From Chara braunii (Eukaryota; Streptophyta; Charophyceae; Charales; Characeae), in contig BFEA01000279.1 of NCBI GenBank assembly GCA_003427395.1, forward strand, positions 197,818-226,850: DNA of 29,033 nt. Direction: 5' to 3'. This document shows, one piece after another, positions 8,583 through 20,018 of the stretch. Numbering within the stretch: the stretch's first letter is position 1; every line of letters starts with the position of its first letter. A program made the translations under genes and the position numbers. Below the pieces are notes generated by a model, which was not told the DNA's origin, searched no databases, and saw only the letters and a program-made list of their open reading frames with translations.

Positions 8583-11500
8583 CTAAAGACCGTACCATTG
8601 CATTCCAACGAGACAATTGGAAGGGGGGGGAAAGTGATCGGGGAAGTCCCCGGGGGGCTTGAGAGGGATCTCAGCGCCTAACTTGGCCCACTCATGAAAG
8701 ATTAGTTTGAAGTCTGTCGGTGTCCCTGCTCCCTGTTGACCCTCACCTGCCTCCCTTGACTCCCCTTTCCACTCCACCTTCCCAATTCTCCCCCCATTCG
8801 GTCCGCCCAGCCAGCTTGTGTTGAATTCTTGTATTTTTTGGGTGATATCCTTCTGTGTTTGTACTTGCTGAATATGAGTTTTGACCACTTCCCATTTAGA
8901 CAATATTCCTGTCCGAATCTGCTGAATCACACTGTCAGTGAATTCCGGCCCTTCGAGTCGCGCCCCTTCCATCTCGAAGGTGCAACGCCGTCTCCACAAT
9001 GCCCAGATGACTGCCCTTCGTCCTAGCTTAAACAGGTTGGTAGTGAATTCGTCAGGGGGGTGCTCTGTTTGTCTACTGGGCCAGGCTTCGCATAACAGCG
9101 CCTTCTAGTCCCAGGGCCAGGGTGAGCCAGTCTCTAGTTGGTCCCATATCCGGTCCCACCATCTCCACATCCATAGCGTGCCCGGGCATTGTAGAAATAT
9201 GTGTTCAATTGTTTCAGGGTGTTTGCGGGCCAGGAAGGCATTCATGCACAGCTTGCACCAGGGGAGGGCCAGCCCCCTTTGTTCCAGCGTGGTTCGATGT
9301 ATCGGCCAATTGTTAGTTGGCAGGCAACGGTGCTCCAACTGTCATTGAAGCGATGCTATTTTCGCGGGTTTGACCTTAGCCAGCCGAAACCATTTTATTG
9401 GTCTGATATCGTCTTGGCTGATGTTTAGATAGGATCTCCATCGGTCTGCAACCTGATCAAAGAGACTGGTTTGTGGCCTGAGGAACCTGTATGTTGATTT
9501 CATGGTTAATCCATATAGGGATTTGGGTCTGTTTCTTCCTTTTTTTGGTTAGGCAACTCTTTCATTTTTTGGTTGGGTTGTCCAGGTCCATTCCAACGGG
9601 TCCAAGGGGAGATGTTGGATCGGGGTGGCCGGTCGGAAGGCTATCCGTTGCTGATCCTCCTGCATCACCCTCACTCGAAAGAGGTCAGCCCTGGGGTGGG
9701 CTGTCGGTGTTATGTCGGTGTCGTTTTGGAGGGTATCTCCTTTCCCTATGTGAACCCAGTTGACAGATACAGTTTCATTTGACTGTGTGGAGGCTACCCT
9801 GCCCACTTCTCCCTTCCTCCCTTGATTTGCCACCCAGTCATCTTTCTGCAGGGTGGGGCCTTTACGTAGGATTCTTAGCCAGTTTATAGGGATTATTTCC
9901 ACCACCTTTTTCAGGGCCCTAGGGGTGGTGACAGACACTGACAGTAACGCAACTTTTCCCGTAACTGCCCCGTGTCAATCCAATCTCTGTTTTCTGTATC
10001 TCATATATCTTGTATTCTTGTGATCCCGTTCCTTACCCAGCCTTGCCACGACGAACCCAGACAGTGGAGGGTTTGGCCGTTCGTTTCTGTTATCCATCTG
10101 TTGCCGAAGAGGGGTTGGCGGATAACTTCTTCCCATCTTTCGGGTGGTGCTTTGTCTGGGAGGGGAAGGTTTCTCCAGGTGTCAAGGAGGTTGGGCGAGA
10201 AGGGGTCTTTTGGCAGATCATTTTTGACCATTTGTCTGGTTGTAGCCGGGTGGGGGTCCCGCTGTCGAGATGCCCTGGGGATGGTCCAATCCTGGTTTTC
10301 CAACCACATTAGCGGGTCTTTGTCGCCCTTTGTTTGGGGGGCTAGCCTGAAGATTTGCTCCAGGGCCAGCCCTTGCTATGGGGATTCAATGTTGAAAATT
10401 AGTCGCTTGATCCACTGAATTGCTAGTGCTTTTATTTGTGTTAAAGGATCGATAATACCCAGCCCCCCCTTCGCTTTGGGCTGAATTATGGAATGTCATG
10501 TCACTCGGCTAATTACGTTTTGTTTGTCGTGATCTCCTCTCCACCAAAAAGCAGTTAACTGGCGTTGAAGAGGGCGTAAGGTCTTTTTATCCAGGGCCCA
10601 GATTGCAGATTTATACCACATTGAAGCCTGCACCACATAATTGATTATTAGAGAGTGCCCCCACAGCGAGGTAGGTTTGTCTTTCCTGAGTGCTAATTTT
10701 GCCAGTGGGGAGGCCGTGATCCATTCGTGGTTGGTGGATGGCCTGCCTTCGGTCGTTAGCGAGATGCCTAAGACTCGTATAGGGGCCTCCTTCGGGAGCC
10801 ACCGTAGGTGAGGTTGTTCCGGGGGTCTCACGCCGTGATGGTGGATCCACCAACCTTGGGTTTTGTGTCCCCAGTTCACTCTCATGTCTGACAACAGGCA
10901 AAACCGGTCCATCATCCATTCAATTCCTTCCATGGACTCTCTAGTTGCGTCTACCATCAAGGTGAGGTCGTCAGCAAACATAGAACAGACCGGGATTGCT
11001 TCTTTGGGGATTGCAGACACTTGAATCCTCTTTATGTCTTTGTGGGTCCTTAGATTGGCCGCCAGTGCTTCCATGACAATCACGAAGAGGTAGGGGGCAA
11101 TCGGGTCCCCCTGTCTCACTGATCTCTGTAGTTCAATAGGTGGGGTCAGGTTGTTATTTACCACGACCCTAGTTACTGCATTCACATGTAGAATTTGTAC
11201 CCATCGTCGGAAGCCCGGCCCGAAGTTAAGCTTTTCCAGACATTTGTCAAGAAAGTACCAGTCTACATGGTCATAGGCTTTCTCGAAGTCAATGAAGATG
11301 ATTGCTGCATTGTTCTTGGACTGTCTTGATACTTTGATCATCTCATTGACCAACAGGATGTTGTCTTGGATATTCCTTTCTTTGATGAAACCGGTCTGGT
11401 CCGAATGGATAATGTCAGGCATCATTGGTTCCAAGCGATTGGTCAAAGCTTTGGCCAGCAATTTGTAAATTACTGTTTGCAGTGTGATTGGCCCATAGTT

Positions 11501-13221
11501 CCTAATATAAGTCTTATCTCCTGTTTTGTAGAGGAGTGTTAGCACGCCTTGCCCCACAAATTATCCCATTACGCCCGTGTCCCAGACTTTATGGTAGAAG
11601 TCCATAAGGTCTTGTGAGAGGATTGGCCACATAGTTTCCCAGAATTCTTTGGGTAATCTGTCTATGCCCGGGATTTTGTCCTCCTCCATTCGCTTCAGAG
11701 CTTCCCAAACTTTATCTTCTGTTATGGGGTTCTCTAGCACGTCTCTTTGCTGGGGCGTGAGAGTTTTTTCCAGTGGGGCAAGGAAGTCTTCGATATCTGC
11801 TTTTCGTTGGTCCCTAGACTGGTTCCCATATGTGGATGTGAAAAGTTCCTGGTAGAAGTCCCTGGCTATTTTTGTGCATGCCGCCGTGGATGTGACCAAG
11901 GGGCCTTGAGTAGCTGTGGGGTCCTCTAGAGCCTCTATTACAAAGCTCCCTGATTTGGCCTTTGCCATTGCGAAAAATCTGGCGTCCATTGCGCCTTCCA
12001 TGTTATGTTTTGAGAGCTTGCCACGGATTCTGGCGCCTTGCCATCTGCGTTCCTTGTGCGCTGCCAGTTCCGTTTCTAGTGTTTGGATGGTACTAATTGT
12101 GTCTTTGTGCAGATCGTCTGTGTCATCCTCCTGCTGCTGGAGCTGATGCAGTCGTCGTTGAGTCTCAACCTCGTGAGCGTGACGCCGGGCTTCCATCAGC
12201 TTTGAGAATTCATTGCACTTGCGGCCCAGGTAAGCCAGGCCGTTGTTGAACCAAAACAAATCGTTATTTATTTGGTGTCTTTGACTTTGCCAATGGGACC
12301 AGACATCTTGTAAGTAATTTTTAAAGTTATTTATCTTTAGGAGAGATGTATTAAGTTTATAAAACCTTTGCCCAGGTCTGTTTTTTTTCTGAAGGAAAAA
12401 ACTGCTAAACACATGGCGTGGTCCAGGCCCAGGACGGGGTTGTGAGGAAAGATTTCCGCTACTTGGAGAGCGCCCTGCAGTTCTTCAGAGGCTAGGATCA
12501 AGTCTATACGAGACTTTGATATACTCTCCGCGTCATTCCTTCGGAGGCAGGTGAAACGACAGTCCGTGAGGAAGCGCCTCCGGAATGTGTCGAAGAGAGT
12601 AAGGGATTGTGTAAGGTCCGTGATTATGCGTTCATCGTTTTCCATATAAAACGGGCAAGGTGTGGGGACTTTCCATCTGTCCATCCAACGGTCGGGAACA
12701 ACATTGAAATCCCATGCAATAATAACCGGGATCCCCGCAGACAATTTAGTTTTAAGTTCTTTGAAGAAGTTTTGTCGTGTTGCAGGTTCGTTGGGGGCAT
12801 ATATATTCAAGATGGCGACCACCTCTAGTTCCAGCATCCCCAGCAGATAGATCCACCTGCCCTCGTGTTGGTCGGCCTCCCAATTAAGCATTTCCATCTG
12901 CGAGTCTGGAGGGATCCAAATAGCCACACTGCCACTACCCGGTTTTGGGGCATGGGCCCTATAGGCTTCATGTGGCCAGAGCTCTTTGTGCTTGTGGTTG
13001 TGCTCCGGGGAGTCCATGAGGTGGGTCTCTTGCAAACACACAATATCAGGCCAGTCTCTCCCTCCCACCCCCTTCAATTGATCAATAATGGCATGCTTCT
13101 TGGGGGGTCCTGCTGAGGCCAGGCCGTTTACGTTGAGTGATCGCAAGTCAAGGTCCGCCTACCTTTTGCAGAGTTTCCAGACCCTGTCTCTACCATAAAG
13201 GGCGTCCACCACATTCATCAT
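8583..13221 (-). pseudogene. LINE ORF2: endonuclease, reverse transcriptase, zf-RVT
   Basis: The frame starts at an ATG at 13219-13221 and meets a TAG at 13159-13161, just before the endonuclease opening (SLNVNGL). The endonuclease (to about 12380) keeps CLQETHL, DFNVVPD and SRIDLILAS, but the usual GDFN and SDH read WDFN and LDH. A frameshift near 12380 follows. The RT (about 11560-10500) has SDQTGFIKERNIQDNI, FIDFEKAYDHVDW (motif A), RQGDPIAPYLF (motif B) and FADD (motif C, about 10970). Stops are TAA 11561-11563, TGA 10496-10498, TAG 10376-10378 and TGA 10001-10003, with another frameshift near 9940. The zf-RVT finger (CKLC...HIFLQC) is at about 9160-9270, and the C-terminal helix region ends at 8583. 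The protein would nick target DNA and prime reverse transcription there; this copy is dead. Confidence 0.9.
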
Positions 13222-13357
13222 TTCTCCCTCTCTTCATTATGCGTCGTTAGCGGGGTTACAGCGGCAGCCATTCCTTTGAGTCCAGGACGCTTCCTTACTA
13301 AAGCGTACCATTTTTAAGGAGCTTCACCAGGAAAGTACAGATGTCAGTGGCTGGCCA

Positions 13358-16300
13358 TTAGTCGCCCGTTTTTATTTTTAGTATTTGGAGGTCCATCAGG
13401 GAGTTGTGATCCAACCACACGAGGGCATCCGGGCCGGTGCGGTCAGAGCGCAGGAAAACATCCTTTGAGGTGAGTCTGTTCGGTTCGTGAGAAAAGACCG
13501 TAACCCCAAAGGCTCCCGCTGAGAGATGGTCACGGGTCAACTGGGATATGTCTGCCTTGCGAAATGCCCAACTGCCCGCCCAAGCGGTCAGTGAAAGGAG
13601 AACCGGCGAGCGGCCGTGGAGGATGACTTCTCCGTGTGTTGCCCTCTGAGGCGCCGAAAACCCCACTTCCCATTGCTCTCCCTTTTTCTTGACGGGGAGA
13701 AAAACAATGCCTTTTTCAGAAGGGGGGGGATCACCCGTCGACAATTCTAACAGGTGGCCTATTTTCTGACGTTTGCTGACAAGGCAGTCTTCCGAGGGCT
13801 TTTGGGGGGGGGGGGAGTGTCACGAGGGTCAGTCTGTGTTTTCGGGGCTGGTGTGTTCCAGGAGGCCAGGGCTAGGCATAAGCCCTCTGTCGCAGCCACT
13901 TCTGCTGCCGCCAACTCTTCTGGTCCGTCCCCCAGGTCTCTAGGACTTGAGACATGTTTCCCTTTTTTTGCTCTGCGATCATAGTCTCTTCCGGTATTTT
14001 GGTGTTGTCCTGGGGGGAGTCTTCGGCTCCTTTTATTCCCTCCTCTGTGCCGTTGATCTTTCCGAGTTTTCCACAGTCGGCCTGGGATGGGCTTTCGGTG
14101 CCTTCGCCCCCTGTTCCATTCTGTGTTTTCGGGTTGGTGTCTTGCTCCTGTCGGGCTTCCTCGTTTGTATCGTTTCCCCCTGGGTTTGGTATGTTGTGCT
14201 CCTTTGGCTGTTTTCCTTTCTCGGAGATCAGGGGGTGGAAGCGTGCGAGGACAATGTGTAAGATCTTACTGCAGACCTCTGTCCAAGTCATCCCGGCCGG
14301 TAGGGCTTGCATCAGAGCTTTCTGGAGGCTCGAGCTGCCTTCGAGCAGGGGAACCAAGTCCCTATATACCTCGTCCCATAACTCCTCGCTCCCGTTTCCG
14401 TATCTGTGGCGCAGGCTCTCTCGCAGCCAGTCTGCCACCTCCTGCAGGCCGACCTTTTGTGACGTTGAGTCCCTCTCCGAGGCCTGTGGGGAGTCCTGAG
14501 GTGTTTGGTTTTCACTGGCCTCAGCCATTTCGGTATCTGCAGGGGAGGGTGGAGTTGGGGCCCCCGGGACCGTTTCCACCTCCTTGGGTTCTGGGCCGAA
14601 TGCCCGTTCGAACATATCCTCCTTCTTGTGATTGTCTGATTGGTCTATTTTTGTTGGTTATTTCTGTGCCTGGGGCCTACCTGACCGCTCCTCCTTTTGC
14701 TGGTTGTTGTCTGGTGGGAGGGATTTCTTCAGGATGTATTCTTTCGCTGCAGGGCCCCAGGACTTGGGTTTTTGTTTTTCTCGAGAATTCAATTTTTGCA
14801 CCGTCCCCTGTGTGTGCCTCTCTCGGGGAGGGGGGTGGGGGCGGGGGGGGTGGATGGTAAGAAGCCGCCCCTGACCCCTTCGAGCCTGAGGGGAATAGCT
14901 CAATAGACTGTTTATTTCCTTTGTCCTTCGACAGGTCCACCTTCTGCACCTCCCCCTGCGTGTGCTTTTCCCCGAGGGGAGGGGGTGGGGGGACGAGAGG
15001 GGAGAGGCCACTCCATGCCCCGTGTCTATTGTCTGTTTCCTTCCTTTGTCCTTCGGCAGGGCCCGATCCTCCGGGGGTCTGGTTGAGCCGTACGAGTCGC
15101 CTCGCCCTTCCCATATCCAGCCCCTAGCCTTGCTAACTTGATCCAGGTCTTCGGAGTAAACCCATCCTTCATAACCACGGTCTGCAGGGTACCACTTGCC
15201 GGGTCGTCGGTGATCTTGATAGAGTCTGCCTGTAGCAGGTCTCCGTTTATCGAGGTGCGAGGGGCAGGCTGTCTTTGTGCACAAGTGGCCGTAAGCCCTG
15301 CATTTAAAACACCAGGGTCTGAATTTGTGGGCTGTGAAGATTTGATAAATTTTTCTGCCCATCCTGTAGGGGATGATGTCGTCGATGGAGAAGGGCTGAT
15401 CCTTGGGTAGGTCCAGCGCCATCATCAGGTAGTCGTCCCGCTTCGTCACATAAGCTGGGAGCGGGTCAATAAAGTCAACGATGTTGAATTGTTGTCCGAA
15501 TTCATAAACAAAAGTTGCCTGCACTTCTACCGGGATATGTCGGAGTTCGACCCAGAAGAAATCCCTCATTAGTTGTTCCCTCTTCATCGTCGGGGTCTGC
15601 TTTTTCGGCTGCCAGGGGTAGATGCAGACGTCTGACCACTCCCATCTCAGTTTTCTCCAGGCGTCTATCTTCTGTTTGTCTTGTGTAAGGAGGCTCAAGG
15701 CTGTGAAGACCGTTGATGTGATGGGTTGAATTAAGAAAAACTCCTGAACTGCTTCAGGGGAACCCTTCATCTCCTCGGGACGCCTGCATATCCACTTGGT
15801 TTTATCATTGATAGACTTATGAGCGGCCTCCCCGTGGAACAGCCAGTTGTTTGCATGTTTGGTGTAGATGTCCTTTCTCTCTTCGAGCTTATCCTTTGGG
15901 TAAGATTGCATCATTGTTTTCCTTCCCCCTTGGTCCACTAGCAGATTATCCGAGGGGAGGAGGAAGAGGGTAAGGAAATATGCTCTCGCCGACGAGAGGT
16001 TGCGGAAAGGGATTTGGAGGGTTTCCTCTGTCCCTGGCTGTGCATCATGCGGGCTTCGTTTGATTAAGAGGTTCTTTTCCTGGATTGTACTTCTTACTCT
16101 CTGTGCCCATATGGGGGTGGAGTCGTTCCTTTTCTTGTTCTGTCCAGGTTCAATTTGGTGTGCTTGTTTCCTCCTCTCAGTGCGCTTTTCTTCTTCTGTT
16201 AATATCTCCCCCTCCGCGTCACTCTCCTCCTCGTCTACCATGTCCACCTCCTCTCCACTCTCCTCCTTGTCTGCCATGTTCACCTCCTTTTGGCTTTCGT

Positions 16301-16733
16301 CCGCTTGGCCGACGGCCGGTAGCCCCATCACGTGGTCCTGGGGGGCGTGTGAGTGTGAGGGGGTCAGATCAGAACCCTTATGTTCCACAATCATGGCGGA
16401 CCCGGCACCAGGTGTCCTTAGTAAGCACGTCCATTGGAGGAGGCCGGATTGTGACATGTCCGGGGGGGAGTACGCCGGGGGGGGCGAGGCTGGTTGCTTC
16501 TGACATGGTTGTGTGAGGGGTCTGCTCCCCGCCGGGCGTGAATATGGGTTCACTACCAGGTGCCTGTTTGGGCTGTGCCTCATAGCTCCCCGGTGGAAGA
16601 TGAGGGGCCCGACTCCCCTGGCCATCCTGTGTTGCGATTCCATTAGATTGTCCTGGTGTAACCTTTGCTTGTGCTGTTTTGGTTTTTTATATTTATTGTT
16701 TTTGCTGGCTGGGCTGACGGGTCCCGGGGGCAC
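13358..16733 (-). pseudogene. LINE ORF1: RNA-binding protein with zinc knuckle
   Basis: A frame of 691 codons (16733 to a TAA at 14658-14660) continues in the same frame for a further 260 or so codons to a TAG at 13872-13874. It can then be followed in another frame, after a shift at the 12-base G-run 13804-13815, to 13358. The first in-frame ATG is at 16641-16643. Residues about 390-490 resemble the plant L1 ORF1 core (DUF4283-like fold), ending in a knuckle CFKCRAYGHLCTKTAC, that is C-x2-C-x4-H-x6-C. The N-terminal third is acidic and low in complexity; the C-terminal extension is E/Q/P-rich. ORF1 proteins of this kind bind element RNA. If the readthrough is original, the protein exceeds 1100 residues, long for the family. 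Gaps from G-runs make the exact original end uncertain. Confidence 0.75.
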
Positions 16734-17580
16734 GGGAGGATGGCAGCTGGAAAGGACAAAAAAAGGGGGGGGGCGACAGGTGGGGGGGGTAAGGGAGGAT
16801 CAGGCGGTACCGACCAGGTGCACCAATCTCACGTCTCGATCCCTTCGGGGTTGCATCAATTCCGTGTGATGATTCCGCCGGTGTCTGTCTCCGGATCCAA
16901 TCTTGCCTCGATCGACGATTCCACCGTTGACTTAATCCTGGATCCCGCCCCGTTTCATTCTCGTGTTCCCTTTCCCCGCTTCCACCTTCACGCAGAATCG
17001 CGTTGACTCTCCTGTGCCACGTTGGCTCCTGCTCGATCGGGCTCCCCAGGTCCTCTTCGCCTCGTACTTACTCCACCCTTCCTTCCTTGCCCCCCTCCCG
17101 AATTTCTCTTCTCTTCGTATTTGTGCTGTTTCGCCCTTCCTTGATCCCACCACCCTGCCCCAGAGCCCCAACTTCTTTCGCGGTAGCCCTCCGTGTAATC
17201 TCCCTTGTACCCCCTAGCCGCTCTCTTGTTACCGTATAGGATTTTGCGTTTGTGGCACCAATCGCTCCTCGCTTCGCCCCTCTTCTGCCTGCCTCTTGTC
17301 TCGTCTGGCTGTTGCGCGATTCGGCGCCACAACAAGCTCCACTCTCCAGTTCTCCTCGCACTTCGGCGTCGTCACTGACTCTCTCCACTCAACTCTGCTG
17401 GCAACGGCCCTACGTGCCACGTGGCGAAAAACGTGGCGGCCGCAGAGTCCACACGTGGAACCCCTTCCCAGGGGTCAGGTCACTACCCGTGTCAACTCGT
17501 GGCACGGTATGGCCCAGCGCCGATGTCCTGCCGCACGTGCGCGAAGCGCTCCCTCCAGTCTTTTTGGAATGTCGGCCGGT
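16734..17580 (-). other. GC-rich flank, probable LINE 5' UTR
   Basis: No gene is recognised. Open frames on both strands are proline/serine/arginine-rich and lack domains. G-runs lie near 16766-16790. Position directly upstream of ORF1 and similar base composition suggest it is the LINE promoter/5' UTR, but the 5' end is not marked. Confidence 0.35.
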
Positions 17581-17602
17581 TCTCTCTCTCTCTCTCTCTC
17601 TC
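17581..17602. repeat. (CT)n microsatellite
   Basis: A pure TC run of about 22 bp. Confidence 0.95.
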
Positions 17603-17663
17603 CATCCATGAATCTTCACAAACCATCCATTTTTTTGTTTTTCACGTTTTTTTTTTTTTTCGA

Positions 17664-17972
17664 GGGAAAATTTTTGAAATGCCCCCAAAGATTGCATTTA
17701 TTTGCGGTGTGCCCCTGTGAAGGCCGACTTACCCTGTGGTGCCCCTCGGGCCTCTGAAATTTTCTGCAGGCCCCTGTCAGCATGGGGCGTAACTTTCCGA
17801 TATGCCCTTACTGGACCGCTCGTGGCATTTCGTCAGTCGGTCCTTGAAATGCCCTCACGAGGGGCACACCTCTTTCTGTGATGCCCTTGCAGCAGTGCTG
17901 GCAGGAATTTGAATTCAATGTGGTAGGCATTCCACGCGCCACGGAAAAAAGGTCTGTATATGTGTGTGTGTG

Positions 17973-18011
<39 letters not shown>

Positions 18012-18046
18012 CCACGTGTGTGTGCACATGTGTGTGTATATGTGTG

Positions 18047-18086
<40 letters not shown>

Positions 18087-18442
18087 CTGTGTGTGTGTGT
18101 GTGTCCATGCTTATTGCCAAATTTCTGACATGCCCCGGTAGCATCTCTCCCTGGGCCAGGGGAAAGACTGCAAGTGTCAACAACAGCCACAGGGGCTCGC
18201 TCGAAAGATGGACGGTTCCAATAAGGGCATATGGGAAACTTTTGTGCTGGTTCCGGTAGGGGCATACTGAAAATTTGGTACTGTACCAATAGGGGCATAT
18301 GAAACACATTTCAGGCCCAAACGATGCCAGGGGTTTTCTGGAAACATCATTCGTCGTCAGAGGGGCGCGACAAGGTAAGTTGGCCGTCAGAGGGGCACGC
18401 CACAAATAAACGCAAACTTCAGGGGCATTTCGTAAATTTTCC
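17664..18442. mobile_element. Foldback element A with GGGGCAT motifs
   Basis: The ends are inverted copies: GGGAAAATTTTTGAAATGCC with CCC following (17664-17686), against GGGGCATTTCGTAAATTTTC plus C (18422-18442). Between them a motif close to TGCCCCT recurs at irregular 30-60 bp spacing in the left half. Its complement (AGGGGCAT) recurs at about 30-70 bp spacing in the right half, for example near 18224, 18256, 18290, 18360, 18388 and 18421. The whole is therefore roughly mirror-symmetric around a GT microsatellite. No transposase is encoded. It resembles a MITE or foldback element; no target duplication was identified. Confidence 0.5.
17961..18104. repeat. (GT)n microsatellite
   Basis: A long GT run with CG and AT interruptions sits at the centre of foldback element A. 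Open frames of repeated Cys-Val or His-Thr are artefacts of it. Confidence 0.97.
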
Positions 18443-18573
18443 GTTTTTTTAATTACAAAAGAAAAAAATTCAGGGAATGCACATGAGTATTTTTGTTTTA
18501 TTTCGATTTTATTTTATTTTATTTTTATTTCGTTGGGGGGGTTGTGGCCACGGTGGCGGGGTGAGCCGTTGAA

Positions 18574-18668
18574 GGGGAAAAAAAAGAGAGCGCTGTCAAC
18601 GTTTGGCCGTTCATCACTAAGGGGAAAAAAAAAGCAGCGCTGTCACCGTTTAGCCGGTCATCACCGGT
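18574..18668. repeat. 47 bp tandem duplication
   Basis: The block GGGGAAAAAAAA, GCGCTGTCAMCGTTTRGCCG, TCATCAC appears twice, at 18574 and 18621, with small differences. Confidence 0.85.
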
Positions 18669-18732
18669 AGGGGGCTCCGTGACCGGCCATTAAGTGTGCC
18701 CTCACGGGCCCCCGCCACGTTCAGAGGGTACT

Positions 18733-18735
<3 letters not shown>

Positions 18736-18763
<28 letters not shown>

Positions 18764-18850
18764 CACATGTGCGGGGGGTGTCGACCCGTCTCCCACCAAT
18801 CAATCAATCAATAGAACAAACAAACGCACACAATCAATCAATCAATCAAG
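18736..18850. repeat. (GT)n and (TCAA)n microsatellites
   Basis: A GT run at about 18738-18762 is followed by CCCACCAATCAATCAATCAA (about 18793) and another TCAA run near 18834-18848. The CCCACC plus (AATC)n junction matches the one near 7607-7634. Confidence 0.85.
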
Positions 18851-19638
18851 ATTTTTTTTATTATTTTTTTCCCCCTTTTTCCACCCACAACCCTACCCTC
18901 CAAAATATCGTTTTTTGAACTTTTTTCAATATTTTCTTGTATGGGGTGGGGTCGGGGTTCCCCAACCTCAATCCACAATTCCCAAGTCGCGGCCACCGCG
19001 GTCATGAAAGCGAGCGGCGACTGGCTGTCGGGGGGATTCGTAATCTATGATGTCAAAGTTTTTCGATAAGAATGGACCAAGGACGAACTGGATTAGACTA
19101 TAATTATCTCCATGTATGTATGGACTTCTGATTCACGTAGAGCTCTGTGAGTTCCATCTACTGTCTAACCTGTTGAAGAATCCGAGGTGTAATCACCCGT
19201 TCGATGTTAGTTGTTGGTAGAGGAGATAATGTCCATGGCTATACCGGCCGACGTCCAGTCGTTTAGTTGACCGTGACGACGGCGAACTAAAGCCCGGGGC
19301 GGATCGTGGAAAGCGGCGTGTTGCTCGGGTGTGTTGGAACGTTTTTGAGGTTAACCCTTTGGTTTGTCATCGTCTACTTGTCTACTGTACTGTCACTACG
19401 GTGACTGAGTGTTCTTCTACACTGTGTGCTTTCACTACTTTGTGTGAGTCACCACTGTGTGTGAACCAACATCATAATCATAATCTAATATACCGGCCTA
19501 CGTCCCGTAGTGTCGGTCGCTGTTGGAACTCGATTGATGTTTTGATTGTTGCCTTGAGCGCTGGGCTCGTTTATAATACTACAAAAGTCCTTCAGGAAAG
19601 CAAAAGGGAAGAAGTTGGAAAATATCCGTGAACGTTCA
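18851..19638. other. Gene-free stretch
   Basis: No gene is recognised. There is weak direct repetition: TATACCGGCC plus KACGTCC at about 19240 and 19490, and TGTTGGAAC at about 19331 and 19522. A 12 bp palindrome GTGAACGTTCAC occurs at 19629-19640 at the edge of foldback element B. Confidence 0.4.
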
Positions 19639-20018
19639 CGTATGCCGTAAAATACCTTTAAAAGATGACGGTAGAGTGGAAAACCCCTCTGAATTTTCTC
19701 TCCGCTTTGAAAATTTTGGACAATTTCTGGATTTATGACTGTCATCCTTGCACAGAGGCGTTTATGTGAAATTCCAGAAGTTTGTGAAATGCCCTTTTGC
19801 TTCGATTTAAAATTTAAACCGTTGGCACGGGGTTGCCGTGTTTGTGCTATACACCTGTCAGGGGCAGAATGCAGACTTACACCTCCACCTGACAGGGGTA
19901 GATCGCAAAGATTTAAATCCAAGAGGGCATTTCACAAGCTTCTGAAAATTTTCCTTTGAAATTTCAGAGGGGTGTTGCCATCTTCCCACATCATTTTGGC
20001 GGTATTTCAGCATATACG
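19639..20018. mobile_element. Foldback element B, related to element A
   Basis: The outer arms are inverted copies: 19639-19697 (starts CGTATGCC, GTAAAATACC, contains ACCCCTCTGAA) against the complement of 19960-20018 (CGTATATGC, GAAATACC, ACCCCTCTGAA). An inner pair is also inverted: CAGAAGTTTGTGAAATGCCC at about 19777-19796, against GGGCATTTCACAAGCTTCTG at about 19925-19944. The inner arm shares GAAATGCCC with the ends of element A, so the two are probably one family. No protein is encoded. It looks like a MITE/foldback element. Confidence 0.6.

Larger units (their letters stand above)
7893..16733 (-). mobile_element. Decayed L1-like LINE (ORF1 + EN/RT/zf-RVT)
   Basis: On the minus strand the order is ORF1 with a zinc knuckle, then ORF2 with an apurinic-type endonuclease, reverse transcriptase, and a C-terminal C-x2-C...H-x4-C finger of the plant zf-RVT kind. 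A 29-base A-tail follows (T-run 7893-7921 on the plus strand). This is the plan of plant-type L1 elements. The element is close to full length but inactive, with at least seven in-frame stops and several frameshifts. The 5' untranslated region probably continues past 16733 into the GC-rich DNA up to about 17570. No target-site duplication was found by eye: the sequence after the tail (CCTTAATGAAATGGG on the minus strand) was not seen near the presumed 5' end. Confidence 0.85.

Noticed and set aside
13947-14860. Plus-strand frames opposite LINE ORF1
   Set aside because: They are shadows of the minus-strand ORF1, rich in Ser, Cys, Phe and Leu as expected for antisense of an E/K/P-rich protein.
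16963-17757. Overlapping proline/serine-rich frames as a gene
   Set aside because: Similar frames exist on both strands with no domain, and the region is explained as GC-rich LINE 5' flank.
17808-18405. His-Thr and Cys-Val repeat open frames
   Set aside because: They are produced by the GT microsatellite.
19240-19550. LTR-like direct repeats (TATACCGGCC blocks)
   Set aside because: Similarity is limited to about 20 bp at unequal spacing (251 and 191 bp), too short for LTRs.
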